Assembly: GCA_964404255.1 (NCBI GenBank)
Contig: CAYOJJ010000005.1
Location: forward strand, 62,001 to 126,000
Reading direction: 5' to 3'
From: JAFDZW01 sp964404255
Lineage (GTDB): Bacteria; Bacteroidota; Ignavibacteria; Palsa-1295
DNA: 64,000 bases
The notes beneath the pieces were generated by a model, which made no database searches, was not told the DNA's origin, and worked only from the letters and a program-made list of their open reading frames with translations. Positions 35,900-45,528 of the stretch are shown here, one piece after another (position 1 is the first letter of the stretch; every line of letters starts with the position of its first letter). The translations under genes and the position numbers were made by a program.

Positions 35900-36048
35900 T
35901 CTCCCAGTCTCATAACTTATTGACCTACTTTTTTTAACAACAGATGAATACCCGCTCTTTTTTATTTTAAAATAATTGAAGTCCATATCGAACTTTTATC
36001 TCTCTGGGTCCCACTATTGCAAAAATCATTCACTAATTATTTATACCT

Positions 36049-36570
36049 ATGAAGACGAATAGTATTATAGCAGTAGTACTGCTTTTGGCAACCGTTGGTA
36101 TCATCCGGGCCCAGACCGAAGCTCCGGCTCAGAAGAATCTCAAACAATTCATCGGTAAATGGGAAGGCAAGAACACGACTATTGAGATGGATGGTCAGAC
36201 GCTGCATACCGATTACCATGCCGAGTTCAAAGCCGCGGCTAATGGCACCGGGCTTTCGATGCATGAATGGTTCACTGCCGAAGGGCTGGGCGATTATGTC
36301 GGTGAAAATATTGTCGGCTATGACCCTAATACCAGCCAGATCCATTGGTATAGCATTGATAATACCGGCACCTGTCACGATCATTTCGGATATTGGATAA
36401 GCCCGACGCATTTATTTATTCAATATCAGGGAGTAGTTGAAGGGAAAGTCTTTGCCGAGCAGCTCGATATGGAATTTTCTACTGCAAATGACATGCATCT
36501 TAAACTGACCGGCATGGTCAATGGCAAAGTAACACAACGAATAGACGGCACATTTAAAAAGATGCAATAA
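36049..36570 (+). CDS. Secreted DUF1579-like beta-barrel protein
   Basis: 173 residues with a signal peptide (SIIAVVLLLATVGIIRAQ). The pattern FIGKWEGKNTTIEMDGQ and a series of strands ending in QRIDGTFKKM suggest a small lipocalin-like or DUF1579-like barrel. No catalytic residues were recognised. Possible role: binding a small ligand or lipid. Confidence in the gene is high; the family label is tentative. Confidence 0.65.
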   Translation: MKTNSIIAVVLLLATVGIIRAQTEAPAQKNLKQFIGKWEGKNTTIEMDGQTLHTDYHAEFKAAANGTGLSMHEWFTAEGLGDYVGENIVGYDPNTSQIHWYSIDNTGTCHDHFGYWISPTHLFIQYQGVVEGKVFAEQLDMEFSTANDMHLKLTGMVNGKVTQRIDGTFKKMQ

Positions 36571-36657
36571 CGCACCACTGATACGCAAGCGGGGCGGTAA
36601 CTATCCACAGGTTCACCGTCCCGGGTGCCGTAAAGAGTGTAAATTTGCATACTGACG

Positions 36658-37572
36658 ATGAAGGCAGCGCCAACACCAGAATACACGCATCTCATCATTG
36701 CCGCTCGCGCAGGCGATCGCCAGGCAATGAATACGGTGCTTGCTATCGTGCGTCCCGAGCTGTACCTGTTCGGCCTGCATATTTGCCCGCAGATCGCAAT
36801 TGTGGAAGACGCGTTGCAGGAAGCCTCGATCTATGCCTTCAGCCATCTGCATAAACTTCGAGACCCCTCTGCTTTTTTCCCATGGATGGCTTCGATCGTT
36901 AAGCGGGCGATCTGGAAAGAACTTTCAGCCTCAAAAAGGGAAGTAGCGCTATCGTTTGTCGATCCACTCAAAGATACCTCATTAGAATCACAAATAGAAG
37001 AGCAACTACATATTTCGGGGTTATATGAAAGTATCGATAAACTGTCGGAGACGCTGAGACTGCCAGTCATGCTTCGATATTTCAGCAGCCAAAACGAATA
37101 TGAGCAGATCGCTTCGATACTTGGTATTCCGGTAGGAACGGTTCGAAGCCGACTTAATCAGGCAAAAAAGCAATTAAAAACTCTCTGGAGCGGCGGCATC
37201 GATCTTCCGGAAAAGCTTCGAGGGGAAAGCGAACGCTGGAATGACTTTTACCGCTATCATTTCACAGGTCTTTTTGATGACGACGGTATTCGTTCGTCCT
37301 TTTACGATCATTTATTACCTTCCATTCTGGTCTCATTCAATAATAACGATACACGGCAGGGACGTACACTTGTCGAACGCGAAGTAAGTAATGATATTCA
37401 GTTCGGTACAAGATCCGATGTGACTGCTGTATCGAATATCGGATCGCTCGGAGTCGTAGAGTTTGATGTAGTTAATTCATCGGAGTACCCCGGGCGTTGT
37501 CCTCCGCAAATGACACTCATCTTTAGCCGCAAAGATGATAAAGCCGCTCAGGTGCGGCTCTATCTTTTCTGA
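36658..37572 (+). CDS. ECF-type sigma factor with fused C-terminal NTF2-like domain
   Basis: 304 residues, about 120 longer than a minimal ECF sigma. Sigma region 2 is at about residues 12-85 (VEDALQEASIYAFSHLHKL and FPWMASIVKRAIW) and region 4 at about 115-175 (LRLPVMLRYFSSQNEYEQIASILGIPVG). The C-terminal part, with WNDFYRYHF and CPPQMTLIFSRKDDKAAQVRLYLF, looks like the SnoaL/NTF2-type extension of some ECF groups, which regulates the sigma in place of a separate anti-sigma. No anti-sigma gene is adjacent, which agrees. The target promoters are unknown. Confidence 0.82.
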   Translation: MKAAPTPEYTHLIIAARAGDRQAMNTVLAIVRPELYLFGLHICPQIAIVEDALQEASIYAFSHLHKLRDPSAFFPWMASIVKRAIWKELSASKREVALSFVDPLKDTSLESQIEEQLHISGLYESIDKLSETLRLPVMLRYFSSQNEYEQIASILGIPVGTVRSRLNQAKKQLKTLWSGGIDLPEKLRGESERWNDFYRYHFTGLFDDDGIRSSFYDHLLPSILVSFNNNDTRQGRTLVEREVSNDIQFGTRSDVTAVSNIGSLGVVEFDVVNSSEYPGRCPPQMTLIFSRKDDKAAQVRLYLF

Positions 37573-37576
37573 ACGA

Positions 37577-38770
37577 TCAATCGATGATCATTTCAGGCTC
37601 CAGCTTCTTAAAGTCTTTATGAACGGTAAAGGCTAACCACAGGCCGATCGCTGCCATTGCCGCTCCGGCATAGCCGATAAAATCCGGATGGATAGAACCA
37701 ATGATCCAGCCGCCGATAATAGGGCCGATGATACGGGTAAAACTTTCTATGCTGGTCGAGACGCCGATAACGCCGCCTTTTTTATCGCGTGGCGCCACCT
37801 GAGAGACAAGGCTGGAAAGCACCACACGGGTTACTCCTGTCCCAAAAGAGAAGAAGATCGCTACAAGGCCAAGCTCTATAGTATTGCGGGCCAATGCTAT
37901 ACCTACGAAGCCGGCCATCATTGAAATTAAGCCCATTTTTAATAAGGCAGATTCGCCATATTTTTTTACTAACGGGCGGATAACACCACCTTGCCAAATA
38001 ATACCAAGGAAGCCTATATAGGCAAGGAAATAGCCGACCTGACGTTCGTTAAAATTCAGCTCTATATGAGCAAAGAGTGAGAACATCGAGACGTACAGCG
38101 AAAAGGGAAGGGCAAAAAAGAAAAAGATCAGGAGCATAGTGCGTAGATCTTTTATCTTGAAATAACCAATGGCTTCTTTATAAAGAGCGAGCCCACGCTT
38201 GGTTTCCGAAGAGCGGTGAACGGACGGTTCTTTAAGATAGAAGGCGGAGAGAATAACACTGGCAAGCGATAGCGTAGCCGCTGCAAAAGCGGGGCCGGGC
38301 GCACCGAATATAGTGTAAAGTTCACCACCGATAAGCGGCCCGAGAAGAAAACCCAGACCGAAAGCCACACCGATCATACCCATAGCGCTGGCACGATCCT
38401 TCGGTTCGGTTACATCAGCTACGTAGGCTGAGGCAATAGTCAGGTTGCCGCCGCTGATACCATCGATAAAGCGTGAAGCAACGATAACCCAGATCGAATT
38501 AGCGAGACCGAGAAGAATAAACCCAATGAACGACCCGAGCTGGGAATAAATAAGCAATGGCCGGCGCCCATAGCGATCGGAAAGCGAACCAAGAATCGGA
38601 GCGGCAGTAAACTGGCAGACGGAATACACGGCGGTAAGCAGGCCGATCATTTCCGCATTCAGATTAAATTGCAAGGCGTAGAAAGGCAGAAGCGGCAGGA
38701 TGATCGAAAAGCCGAGCAGATCGACCAGAACGACAACAAAGATCGGTATAAGCGCCTTATTCTTAAACAT
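37577..38770 (-). CDS. MFS transporter of the TCR/Tet type
   Basis: 397 residues with 12 predicted helices. It contains DLLGFSIILPLLPFYA near the N-terminus, the loop 2-3 motif GSLSDRYGRRPLL, and RFIDGISGGNLTIASAYVADVT, as in tetracycline-type drug/H+ antiporters of the inner membrane. The substrate is not predictable. It converges with the ECF gene with 4 bp between stops. Confidence 0.9.
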   Translation of the reverse strand: MFKNKALIPIFVVVLVDLLGFSIILPLLPFYALQFNLNAEMIGLLTAVYSVCQFTAAPILGSLSDRYGRRPLLIYSQLGSFIGFILLGLANSIWVIVASRFIDGISGGNLTIASAYVADVTEPKDRASAMGMIGVAFGLGFLLGPLIGGELYTIFGAPGPAFAAATLSLASVILSAFYLKEPSVHRSSETKRGLALYKEAIGYFKIKDLRTMLLIFFFFALPFSLYVSMFSLFAHIELNFNERQVGYFLAYIGFLGIIWQGGVIRPLVKKYGESALLKMGLISMMAGFVGIALARNTIELGLVAIFFSFGTGVTRVVLSSLVSQVAPRDKKGGVIGVSTSIESFTRIIGPIIGGWIIGSIHPDFIGYAGAAMAAIGLWLAFTVHKDFKKLEPEMIID

Positions 38771-38903
38771 TCAATTTGGAGTTATACAATACTGCAATAA
38801 CAGACGGATTAGATACGCAAATATCGTCCGATTAATTCATTGATTTCCTCGGAAACATTCGGCAAGGTAATACTGTTATCACCGCCCCCGAAAATAGAGT
38901 TTT

Positions 38904-39001
38904 GGGTCAAGTCCCACGCAACCGTGATGCGCCTAACCGAGTCAGGTCCGGAAGGAAGCAGCTCTCAGCGATTTTCCGGTGTGCCGTGGATCGCTTGACC
39001 C
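38904..39001 (+). ncRNA. ffs: Signal recognition particle RNA (small bacterial 4.5S type)
   Basis: The conserved core gtcaggtccggaaggaagca is at 38941-38960. The ends pair as GGGTCAAG (38904-38911) with CTTGACCC (38994-39001), giving a hairpin of about 98 nt, followed by ATTATTTTTTT as a terminator. It binds Ffh for cotranslational membrane targeting. Confidence 0.95.
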
Positions 39002-39002
39002 A

Positions 39003-40694
39003 TTATTTTTTTATGAAGACCTTATCTTTCCACCGAAGCGAAAAGCTGCTATCGGTTATTTGCCAAAGATCCAAATACTGAGGCATTGAAATTCGCTGTA
39101 AATGTACCTGGTTGGCAATCTCCTTAAAAGCGGGGTGATCGCGCCTGAGCATTAAGACGACATTCTTGCTTTTTGGTAACTCGATCTCCCTATACTGGAT
39201 TGCTTTTCTAAAATAATCTTTACTTACCCCTACCGGGGCTTCTTCAGTACCGGGATAATCGCGGATATCATAAATGGTCGCCTCCGGTAAATAATAATAT
39301 CCCCACCGGTGCCACCAGGTCGAAAGCAATACTAACGGGCCGTCATATTGTTCTTTGGATTTGAATAAGCGAAAAACCAACCTATGAATTTCATCGCTTG
39401 CCCTGACGGAGGAAAGGGTAGAGAATGAAAAGATATGCTCAAAATAATTACCGAGCGCTCCTTGCGAGCTTGAGCTTGCACTCACGGTGCCGAACGAATC
39501 ACTGGTAAAGAGATCGTTAGTAGCATCCATACGGGAAAGAGCCGAACCGGAGCTAAACCATACTATCTCAGGAATAATAACGCACAAGGTAAGAATGATA
39601 CTGTAACGGGTAATGAGCGGGCGGCTTAACAGCAATCTATCCCTGGAGCGCTCTTTGGATTTCTTAGCCGTCCAGATCGCTTCCTGATCGAGAACCACCG
39701 CTGCAGAAAGTATTATGGCGGGCAGCACATTAAGCAAGTAGCCTGCCTTCATAAAAAATATTGCCAGATAAAATACTAATGCCGGCAAACCGATAAGGCT
39801 GATATACTGAACGATCTGTTTCTTGCGCTGCTCGTTGAAGAATTTCAGTAATGGTTTGAAATTGGTAAATAAGCAATAAAGAAGAGCCGGAAGTAGTGGT
39901 AATATTGCGCCGGCAAGATAACCCAGTACTTTCGCAATTACCTTAAAGTGCTCTTTAAAAGAATTACCGAAAAAGACGGATTGCGATTGGTAAATATGCT
40001 CGGCCCGGGCGGCATGCCAGTATGCATCCCAGCCGCCGCTCATCGAAACGAGTGGTAGTATCCAGCAGATCGAGGCAAGGATGAAGAGGAGTACTGAGCT
40101 AAAGAAGGTCCTGGCTTTTATGTTTGCAATGAGCGCTAAAAATAATAATGCAGGAGCGAAGAAAACAAAGCTCGATTGGCGTGCGCCCGTAGCAATAGAT
40201 AGTAATAATCCGAGCAGTATATAATGAAGGTGTGGCTGTTCCTTCCGATATACCTTTATTCCATGATAGAGAAAAGCACAGGCAAAGAACGCTTCGTATT
40301 CGTATACGGTCGCTACCAATCCATAGAACCAAAAGATAGGAAGAAAGAGCCATATACCCGCAGCAATGATCCCGACCCGCTCGCCGCGTAATACTGCCGC
40401 CGCGCGCCAGAGATACAGGACCGAACCTATCGAAAGGACGATACTGATAGCTACAAAAGCGGCGTTAATATCCGTAGTAAATAATAAGATGAGCTTAGCA
40501 AAAAGAATATGCAGAATGTAGCCGGGAAAATGCGGCGTGACCTGCTCCAGGCTATAGCGAAACGTCCCGACGGCAAAATCGACCGAATCGAATTCATAGA
40601 GCATCGAAGTAGCAAAAGGCAGACGCGTCAGGATAACGAGCACAACGAGAATAATACCAGTCGCAGTAAGCCGTTTCTTTTCAGTAAGTAGCAA
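39003..40694 (-). CDS. GT-C-like polytopic glycosyltransferase (first of two)
   Basis: 563 residues with about 11 membrane helices, then an extracytoplasmic domain from about 400. The N-terminal loop has YEFDSVDFAVGTFRYSLEQVTPHFPGY, placing acidic residues and a HFPGY motif where GT-39/PMT-like enzymes bind lipid-linked sugars. It overlaps the next upstream glycosyltransferase by 14 bp and belongs to a three-gene minus-strand set with the UbiA-type gene. Substrate unknown; a polyprenyl-phosphate pentose donor is suggested by context. Confidence 0.72.
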   Translation of the reverse strand: MLLTEKKRLTATGIILVVLVILTRLPFATSMLYEFDSVDFAVGTFRYSLEQVTPHFPGYILHILFAKLILLFTTDINAAFVAISIVLSIGSVLYLWRAAAVLRGERVGIIAAGIWLFLPIFWFYGLVATVYEYEAFFACAFLYHGIKVYRKEQPHLHYILLGLLLSIATGARQSSFVFFAPALLFLALIANIKARTFFSSVLLFILASICWILPLVSMSGGWDAYWHAARAEHIYQSQSVFFGNSFKEHFKVIAKVLGYLAGAILPLLPALLYCLFTNFKPLLKFFNEQRKKQIVQYISLIGLPALVFYLAIFFMKAGYLLNVLPAIILSAAVVLDQEAIWTAKKSKERSRDRLLLSRPLITRYSIILTLCVIIPEIVWFSSGSALSRMDATNDLFTSDSFGTVSASSSSQGALGNYFEHIFSFSTLSSVRASDEIHRLVFRLFKSKEQYDGPLVLLSTWWHRWGYYYLPEATIYDIRDYPGTEEAPVGVSKDYFRKAIQYREIELPKSKNVVLMLRRDHPAFKEIANQVHLQRISMPQYLDLWQITDSSFSLRWKDKVFIKK

Positions 40695-42219
40695 CAGTAG
40701 CTCCTTTAACTTTATAAATGCCCATCGTTGTATCGGCGCTCGATATTAATGGGCCGCTGACCCTAAAATCCTTTATCAACTCCAACGAATCTTTAGCATA
40801 CGAATAGAATTCTGGGTTGAGCCGGGTATAAATAATAAAGAGAGATGCTCCATGAGCTCGCGCTGCTTTCCAGACTTCTTTCTGATCGTGCTGTAATGGG
40901 TAGAATTCCGGCGAAACAAGCCCGGTAAGATCGAGCACCGGTCTGCCGGTGAAGTAGCCGATAGCGCCCACATCGTCGGCCGCTATAACATCGGAAGCCG
41001 AGGCATGATGCGTAAGCCAATCGGCAACGGCAAGATGCTGATCGTTGATGTTATCCACGGCCTGTCCATAGAGGGCTATCCACCGGCCATCAAGTATAAG
41101 AAGCGGCACCCAGGCTATAATAAAAAATATGCGCTGCCATTTCGGCTGAATTATTGCTTGTTGCTTATCGCGTTCTGTAATGTCGGATAGTACGCCAACG
41201 AGCCACAGTACAACAAAAGGAAATGCAATAAATACATAGCGCCCAAAATGACGGTATTGCGGAGCAACAAAGCTTTGGAATAATGGTAACAGTATAATAA
41301 ATAGTATTGCCGGAAATAATTTTGCCAAAAAGATGGACTTCTTAAACGAATACTTTCTGATGAGGATATAGAGAAAGAATAGGATATAGCATTCAATAAT
41401 GATATAAAAGCTTTTCGCAAAATAAAAGGCATCTGGGGTTAGCCGCAGTGCGGCTCCCTGCACTATGCTTGAATGGTAGGTCAGCCTTCCTTCCAGAGAG
41501 AAGGGCAGACCAAGGACAGCAAGAACGAACCCTGCTATGATCGAAAGATAAGATATAAGAGATTCAGTAGTAATAGCCTGTTTTGCTTTGGCATAGATCC
41601 AATCGATAATTAGGATCAAAGCAAATAAATAAAATTCAGGGCGGGTAGCAATAGCAAGTCCGATGATGAACGCTTCGCGCAGCCGGAGAGTATTCTTTTG
41701 CCTCGAATAGATATGCATCTCCATCGCCATGAGCCCAAGCAGAACGGCAAGTGTTGTTTCCATTCCGCTGAGTGCCATCATGAGCAGACGGGCATTACCG
41801 AGCATTAATAACCCTGCTGTAAGCGACCATCCGTAGCTCAGTCCTAAGGCATATCGAGCAAAGCGATAGGTACCCGGAGCGATCAACAGCCAGCACAGCG
41901 CCGAAAGTAGAACAGCGACCACTTCAATATGCGAGCTAAAGAACCCACCGGCCGCAAGTAGTAATACCCAAAGCGGAGAAGTATCGGCTGTTACCTCTTG
42001 AGGTACGTTAAAGGAGTATCCATGACCGGCGAGGAGATTCTTAGCATATTGACAATGAATATAGACGTCGTCCAACGGCACACCGATTGTCTGAACGTAA
42101 TTTTTGGGTTGGGAAGTATAAAAAGAACCGAGACCAAATACCTGCGAAATATAAAGGACGATCAGAATGACTATCCCGCCAACACCTAATAGTAGTTCAC
42201 CTTTAAATCGAGTACCCAC
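40681..42219 (-). CDS. GT-C-like polytopic glycosyltransferase (second of two)
   Basis: 512 residues from a GTG start, with 10-12 helices. The first extracytoplasmic loop reads GVPLDDVYIHCQYAKNLLAGHGYSFN, with the adjacent acidic pair (DD) typical of GT-C enzymes, and ADTSPLWVLLLA follows. It starts 3 bp after the UbiA-type gene ends, so the set is translated together. It likely transfers a sugar from a polyprenyl-phosphate carrier to a cell-envelope glycan or protein. Confidence 0.75.
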   Translation of the reverse strand: MGTRFKGELLLGVGGIVILIVLYISQVFGLGSFYTSQPKNYVQTIGVPLDDVYIHCQYAKNLLAGHGYSFNVPQEVTADTSPLWVLLLAAGGFFSSHIEVVAVLLSALCWLLIAPGTYRFARYALGLSYGWSLTAGLLMLGNARLLMMALSGMETTLAVLLGLMAMEMHIYSRQKNTLRLREAFIIGLAIATRPEFYLFALILIIDWIYAKAKQAITTESLISYLSIIAGFVLAVLGLPFSLEGRLTYHSSIVQGAALRLTPDAFYFAKSFYIIIECYILFFLYILIRKYSFKKSIFLAKLFPAILFIILLPLFQSFVAPQYRHFGRYVFIAFPFVVLWLVGVLSDITERDKQQAIIQPKWQRIFFIIAWVPLLILDGRWIALYGQAVDNINDQHLAVADWLTHHASASDVIAADDVGAIGYFTGRPVLDLTGLVSPEFYPLQHDQKEVWKAARAHGASLFIIYTRLNPEFYSYAKDSLELIKDFRVSGPLISSADTTMGIYKVKGATVATY

Positions 42220-42222
42220 ACG

Positions 42223-43110
42223 TTACAACGAATGCATATAGATAATGAAGAACATCGCTGCCGCATAAGCAATGAAATTTAGGATCATCGGAACGTCCGT
42301 TAGTACAATCTCCGTTGGGCTTTCACCGAGATTCTTTTTATGCAGCAAATAGAGATATCTGAATACCCCAAAGAGTACGAATGGCGTCGTAAGAATAAGA
42401 TTTTCAGTACCGAAGATGCTTACGGTGCGCTCGCTCACCGTATAGAGTGCATAGCTGATCACGAAACCGGAAGCGCAGATGGTGCAAAGCTGCTCGGTAA
42501 ACTCCACGCTATAATGCTCGAGCACTTTCCTCGTTGTTGCGGTTTCGCCCTTTGATTCAAGTGTGACAAGCTCGCCTCGTCGTTTTGCAACCGCTAAGAA
42601 TAACGAGAGGAACATCGTTGTAAGAATAAGCCAGGAGCTTATCGGTACCCCGATCACGAACGCGCCTCCGATTACCCGAAGCATAAAGCCGATAGCGATA
42701 ACAAAGACATCTATGAGTACCACTTCTTTTAAGAAGACGCTGTACGACAAGTTCATCACAAAATACAAGGCCAGGCACATGCCAAATTTAAATGGCAGCC
42801 CGAAGGTAGAAGGAATGATAATGCCCAATACCAGAATGGCCATCGAGATAGCACTCGGGACGGAAATAGCGCCGCTGGCGATGGGACGATGCTTCTTTTT
42901 GGGGTGGGCACGGTCACGGTCGCGATCGACAATATCATTGACAATATAGATCGTGCTGGCCGTAGCGCTAAAAAGGGCAAAGGCGATCAGGGAATATTTG
43001 GCGAACTCCCAATCGAAAAGATGGTGGCTAAAGACAAGGGCCGCGAAGACGAACAGGTTCTTTACCCATTGCTTGGGGCGTAGTAAGCGCACGTAGGCTG
43101 CAAAAGTCAT
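42223..43110 (-). CDS. UbiA-superfamily decaprenyl-phosphate phosphoribosyltransferase-like protein
   Basis: 295 residues with about eight helices. RPKQWVKNLFVFA at the N-terminus and NDIVDRDRDRAHPKKKHRPIASG match the mycobacterial DPPR synthase (Rv3806c) group more than quinone-forming UbiA enzymes. These enzymes join phosphoribose from PRPP to a polyprenyl phosphate in the membrane, the first step to a lipid-linked arabinose or ribose donor. With the two GT-C-like proteins downstream it suggests pentose decoration of a surface glycan (inference). Confidence 0.85.
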   Translation of the reverse strand: MTFAAYVRLLRPKQWVKNLFVFAALVFSHHLFDWEFAKYSLIAFALFSATASTIYIVNDIVDRDRDRAHPKKKHRPIASGAISVPSAISMAILVLGIIIPSTFGLPFKFGMCLALYFVMNLSYSVFLKEVVLIDVFVIAIGFMLRVIGGAFVIGVPISSWLILTTMFLSLFLAVAKRRGELVTLESKGETATTRKVLEHYSVEFTEQLCTICASGFVISYALYTVSERTVSIFGTENLILTTPFVLFGVFRYLYLLHKKNLGESPTEIVLTDVPMILNFIAYAAAMFFIIYMHSL

Positions 43111-43168
43111 TACTCCAAAAATACGGAATAAGACCCCGGTGGTTATAAGTAATTATTATTGCCTCAGT

Positions 43169-43666
43169 TTAGGGGCACTGCTGAAGGGTCCTATATACTT
43201 GGGAAGTATCAAAGCCTTCTCTGGCTGCCAACGATAAAAGCTCGGAATATATCGCAGGGGCGAGGGTCTGCTCACGACATAAGATCCAGAGATATTCCCT
43301 GCCCGGATCACCGATAAGGGCATAATGGTAATTCTCATCGAGGGCCATAATATAGTAATCGCCGGTAAATGGCCAGAAGAACCGTACCTTCAACTTTCCG
43401 GGAGAAACTACCCAGGCTTTTCCATTGGCTTCTTTGGTTTTTTCCTTGGTTCGGCCTTTATTCAAAACATCGATATCACCATCCGATCTGAGAGAATAGG
43501 TGGCAGTGACACAATCGAGTCCCTTTTCAAACGAGTTTGGAAGTCGGGCTATCTCATACCACGTACCGGCATAACGATTCAGATCGACCGAGGTAACTGT
43601 TTGGAGCGGTCTGGTGGTACAAGCTGCAAAAGAGCAGATCACTAGGAGTAGTATAATAGCTTTCAT
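43169..43666 (-). CDS. Outer-membrane lipocalin lipoprotein (Blc-like)
   Basis: 165 residues from the Met at 43666, which places a lipobox (VICSFAAC) correctly; a start at 43681 adds five residues. Lipocalin motifs: NRYAGTWYEIARLPNSFEKG, GKLKVRFFWPFTGDYYIMALD, and GREYLWILCR. It is a small beta-barrel binding lipids or hydrophobic ligands, as in bacterial Blc. It lies 40 bp after carB-C on the same strand. Confidence 0.9.
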   Translation of the reverse strand: MKAIILLLVICSFAACTTRPLQTVTSVDLNRYAGTWYEIARLPNSFEKGLDCVTATYSLRSDGDIDVLNKGRTKEKTKEANGKAWVVSPGKLKVRFFWPFTGDYYIMALDENYHYALIGDPGREYLWILCREQTLAPAIYSELLSLAAREGFDTSQVYRTLQQCP

Positions 43667-43706
43667 AATACTATTATACAAAAAGTAAAAAAGGAAGGAT
43701 GTTCTT

Positions 43707-45506
43707 TTATCCTAATATCTCATGAAGCTGCTGGACACTGCGAACTTCGATCTCTTTTGTATTGAGGTACTTAACGGCACTGACAACGCTTGCTGCGGCC
43801 GTAAGTGTCGTTATGAAGGGTACTTTATAAGCTACAGCAGCCCAGCCGATCTCATATTCGGCTATACGGGAAATTTCACCGGTGGGGGTATTGATCACCA
43901 GCTTTACGTCGCCGTTCTTAATGGCATCGACGATGTTCGGGCGGCCTTCGGAAACCTTTAAGATGCTCTCGGCGGCAATACCTTGTTCGAGCAGATACTT
44001 CGTTGTGCCGCTGGTAGCAATGATCTTAAAACCCAGCGATTCAAAATCGCGGATGATCTCGGCCGTGCGCGGCTTTTTATCGAGATCGCGAAGCGAGACG
44101 AAGATCGTCCCTTCGGTCGGGATCCTGATACCGGCAGCAAGGTGAGATTTTAAGATCGCTTCACCAAAATCTTTTCCGGCACCCATAACCTCACCCGTCG
44201 AGCGCATCTCAGGACCGAGGAACATCTTTACCTTCGGAAATTTATCGAAGGGGAAGACGGATTCCTTAATCGAAACATACGGCATCGCTTTATCAAAATC
44301 CTTAACGCCAAGCTCTTTAAGGGTTTTGCCGGTCATCACTTTTGCAGCAATCTTAGCTAATGGACGGCCAGTAGCTTTCGAGACAAAGGGCGCCGTGCGG
44401 CTGGCGCGAGGATTTACTTCGAGTACGTAGACCGTCTCGCCTTTAACGGCATACTGGACATTAATAAGCCCGACTACATTTAATGCCGTTGCAAGCTTAC
44501 GGGTATAATCAACGATCGTATTAAATACGGCATCGCTGGCATCGTAAGGGGGAATTACGCTTGAAGAATCACCGGAGTGAATACCAGCTTCTTCAATGTG
44601 TTGCATGACGCCGCCAATGATAACTGTACCTTCGCCGTCGCGTATGGCATCGACATCGAACTCATAGGCATCTTCAAGGAAGCGATCAATAAGTACGGGG
44701 CGATCATGGCTGACGCCTTTAGCATTGGCCATATATTCTGCAACGGCCTCGGCGCGGTAGCAAATTTCCATCGAGCGGCCGCCAAGTACGTATGACGGGC
44801 GCACGAGTACCGGATAGCCAATTTTATTAGCTACTGCAACGGCTTCATCCTCCGTGGTTGCCGTGCCGTAAGGTGGGCAGGGAATACCGAGCTTATCGAT
44901 GAGTTCGCCAAAGCGCTTTCTATCTTCGGCAACATCGATGCTATCCGGGGCCGTACCAAGGATCGGTACACCGGCAGCTTCGAGCTCCTTAGCCAGTTTT
45001 AGTGGGGTCTGGCCACCGAAGGTAATAATGACACCGTACGGCTTTTCAAAGTCAAGGATATTCATTACATCTTCGAACGTCAGGGGTTCGAAGTAAAGCT
45101 TATCGCAGGTATCGTAATCAGTCGAGACGGTTTCGGGGTTACAGTTGATCATGATGGTCTCAAAACCATCTTCTTTGAGGGCCTGGGCCGCATGAACGCA
45201 GCAGTAGTCAAATTCAATACCCTGGCCGATACGGTTAGGGCCCCCGCCGAGTATCGCAATCTTCTTTTTTGATGAAGATTTCGATTCGTTCTCTTCTTCG
45301 TAAGTCGAGTAATGATAAGGGGTTTCGGCGGCAAATTCGGCAGCGCACGTATCGACTGTTTTAAAAACGGGTCTGAAGCCAAGTTTTTTTCGTTCGGCAG
45401 CTACCGCATCCTCAGAAACTTTGAATATTTCAGCGATCTGCTTATCGCTGAATCCGTCACGTTTGGCCTGGTAGAGAAGGTTGGGGTCGATCTTAAATGA
45501 GCGCAT
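43707..45506 (-). CDS. carB: Carbamoyl-phosphate synthase large subunit, C-terminal half
   Basis: 599 residues that correspond to the second half of CarB (about 1,070 residues in E. coli). It begins in the oligomerisation domain (NLLYQAKRDGFSDKQIAEIF and VDTCAAEFAAETPYHYSTYEEE). The carbamoyl-phosphate-forming ATP-grasp unit follows (GGGPNRIGQGIEFDYCC, RPSYVLGGRSME, EVNPRASRTAPF), then the MGS-like allosteric domain from about residue 470 (GFKIIATSGTTKYLLEQG). The N-terminal half is a separate gene at 49803-51296. Both are on the minus strand but in different transcription units. The two products should assemble into one enzyme for arginine and pyrimidine synthesis. carA is not in the window. 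Confidence 0.94.
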   Translation of the reverse strand: MRSFKIDPNLLYQAKRDGFSDKQIAEIFKVSEDAVAAERKKLGFRPVFKTVDTCAAEFAAETPYHYSTYEEENESKSSSKKKIAILGGGPNRIGQGIEFDYCCVHAAQALKEDGFETIMINCNPETVSTDYDTCDKLYFEPLTFEDVMNILDFEKPYGVIITFGGQTPLKLAKELEAAGVPILGTAPDSIDVAEDRKRFGELIDKLGIPCPPYGTATTEDEAVAVANKIGYPVLVRPSYVLGGRSMEICYRAEAVAEYMANAKGVSHDRPVLIDRFLEDAYEFDVDAIRDGEGTVIIGGVMQHIEEAGIHSGDSSSVIPPYDASDAVFNTIVDYTRKLATALNVVGLINVQYAVKGETVYVLEVNPRASRTAPFVSKATGRPLAKIAAKVMTGKTLKELGVKDFDKAMPYVSIKESVFPFDKFPKVKMFLGPEMRSTGEVMGAGKDFGEAILKSHLAAGIRIPTEGTIFVSLRDLDKKPRTAEIIRDFESLGFKIIATSGTTKYLLEQGIAAESILKVSEGRPNIVDAIKNGDVKLVINTPTGEISRIAEYEIGWAAVAYKVPFITTLTAAASVVSAVKYLNTKEIEVRSVQQLHEILG

Positions 45507-45528
45507 TACTACAAATTTACGAAATCTA

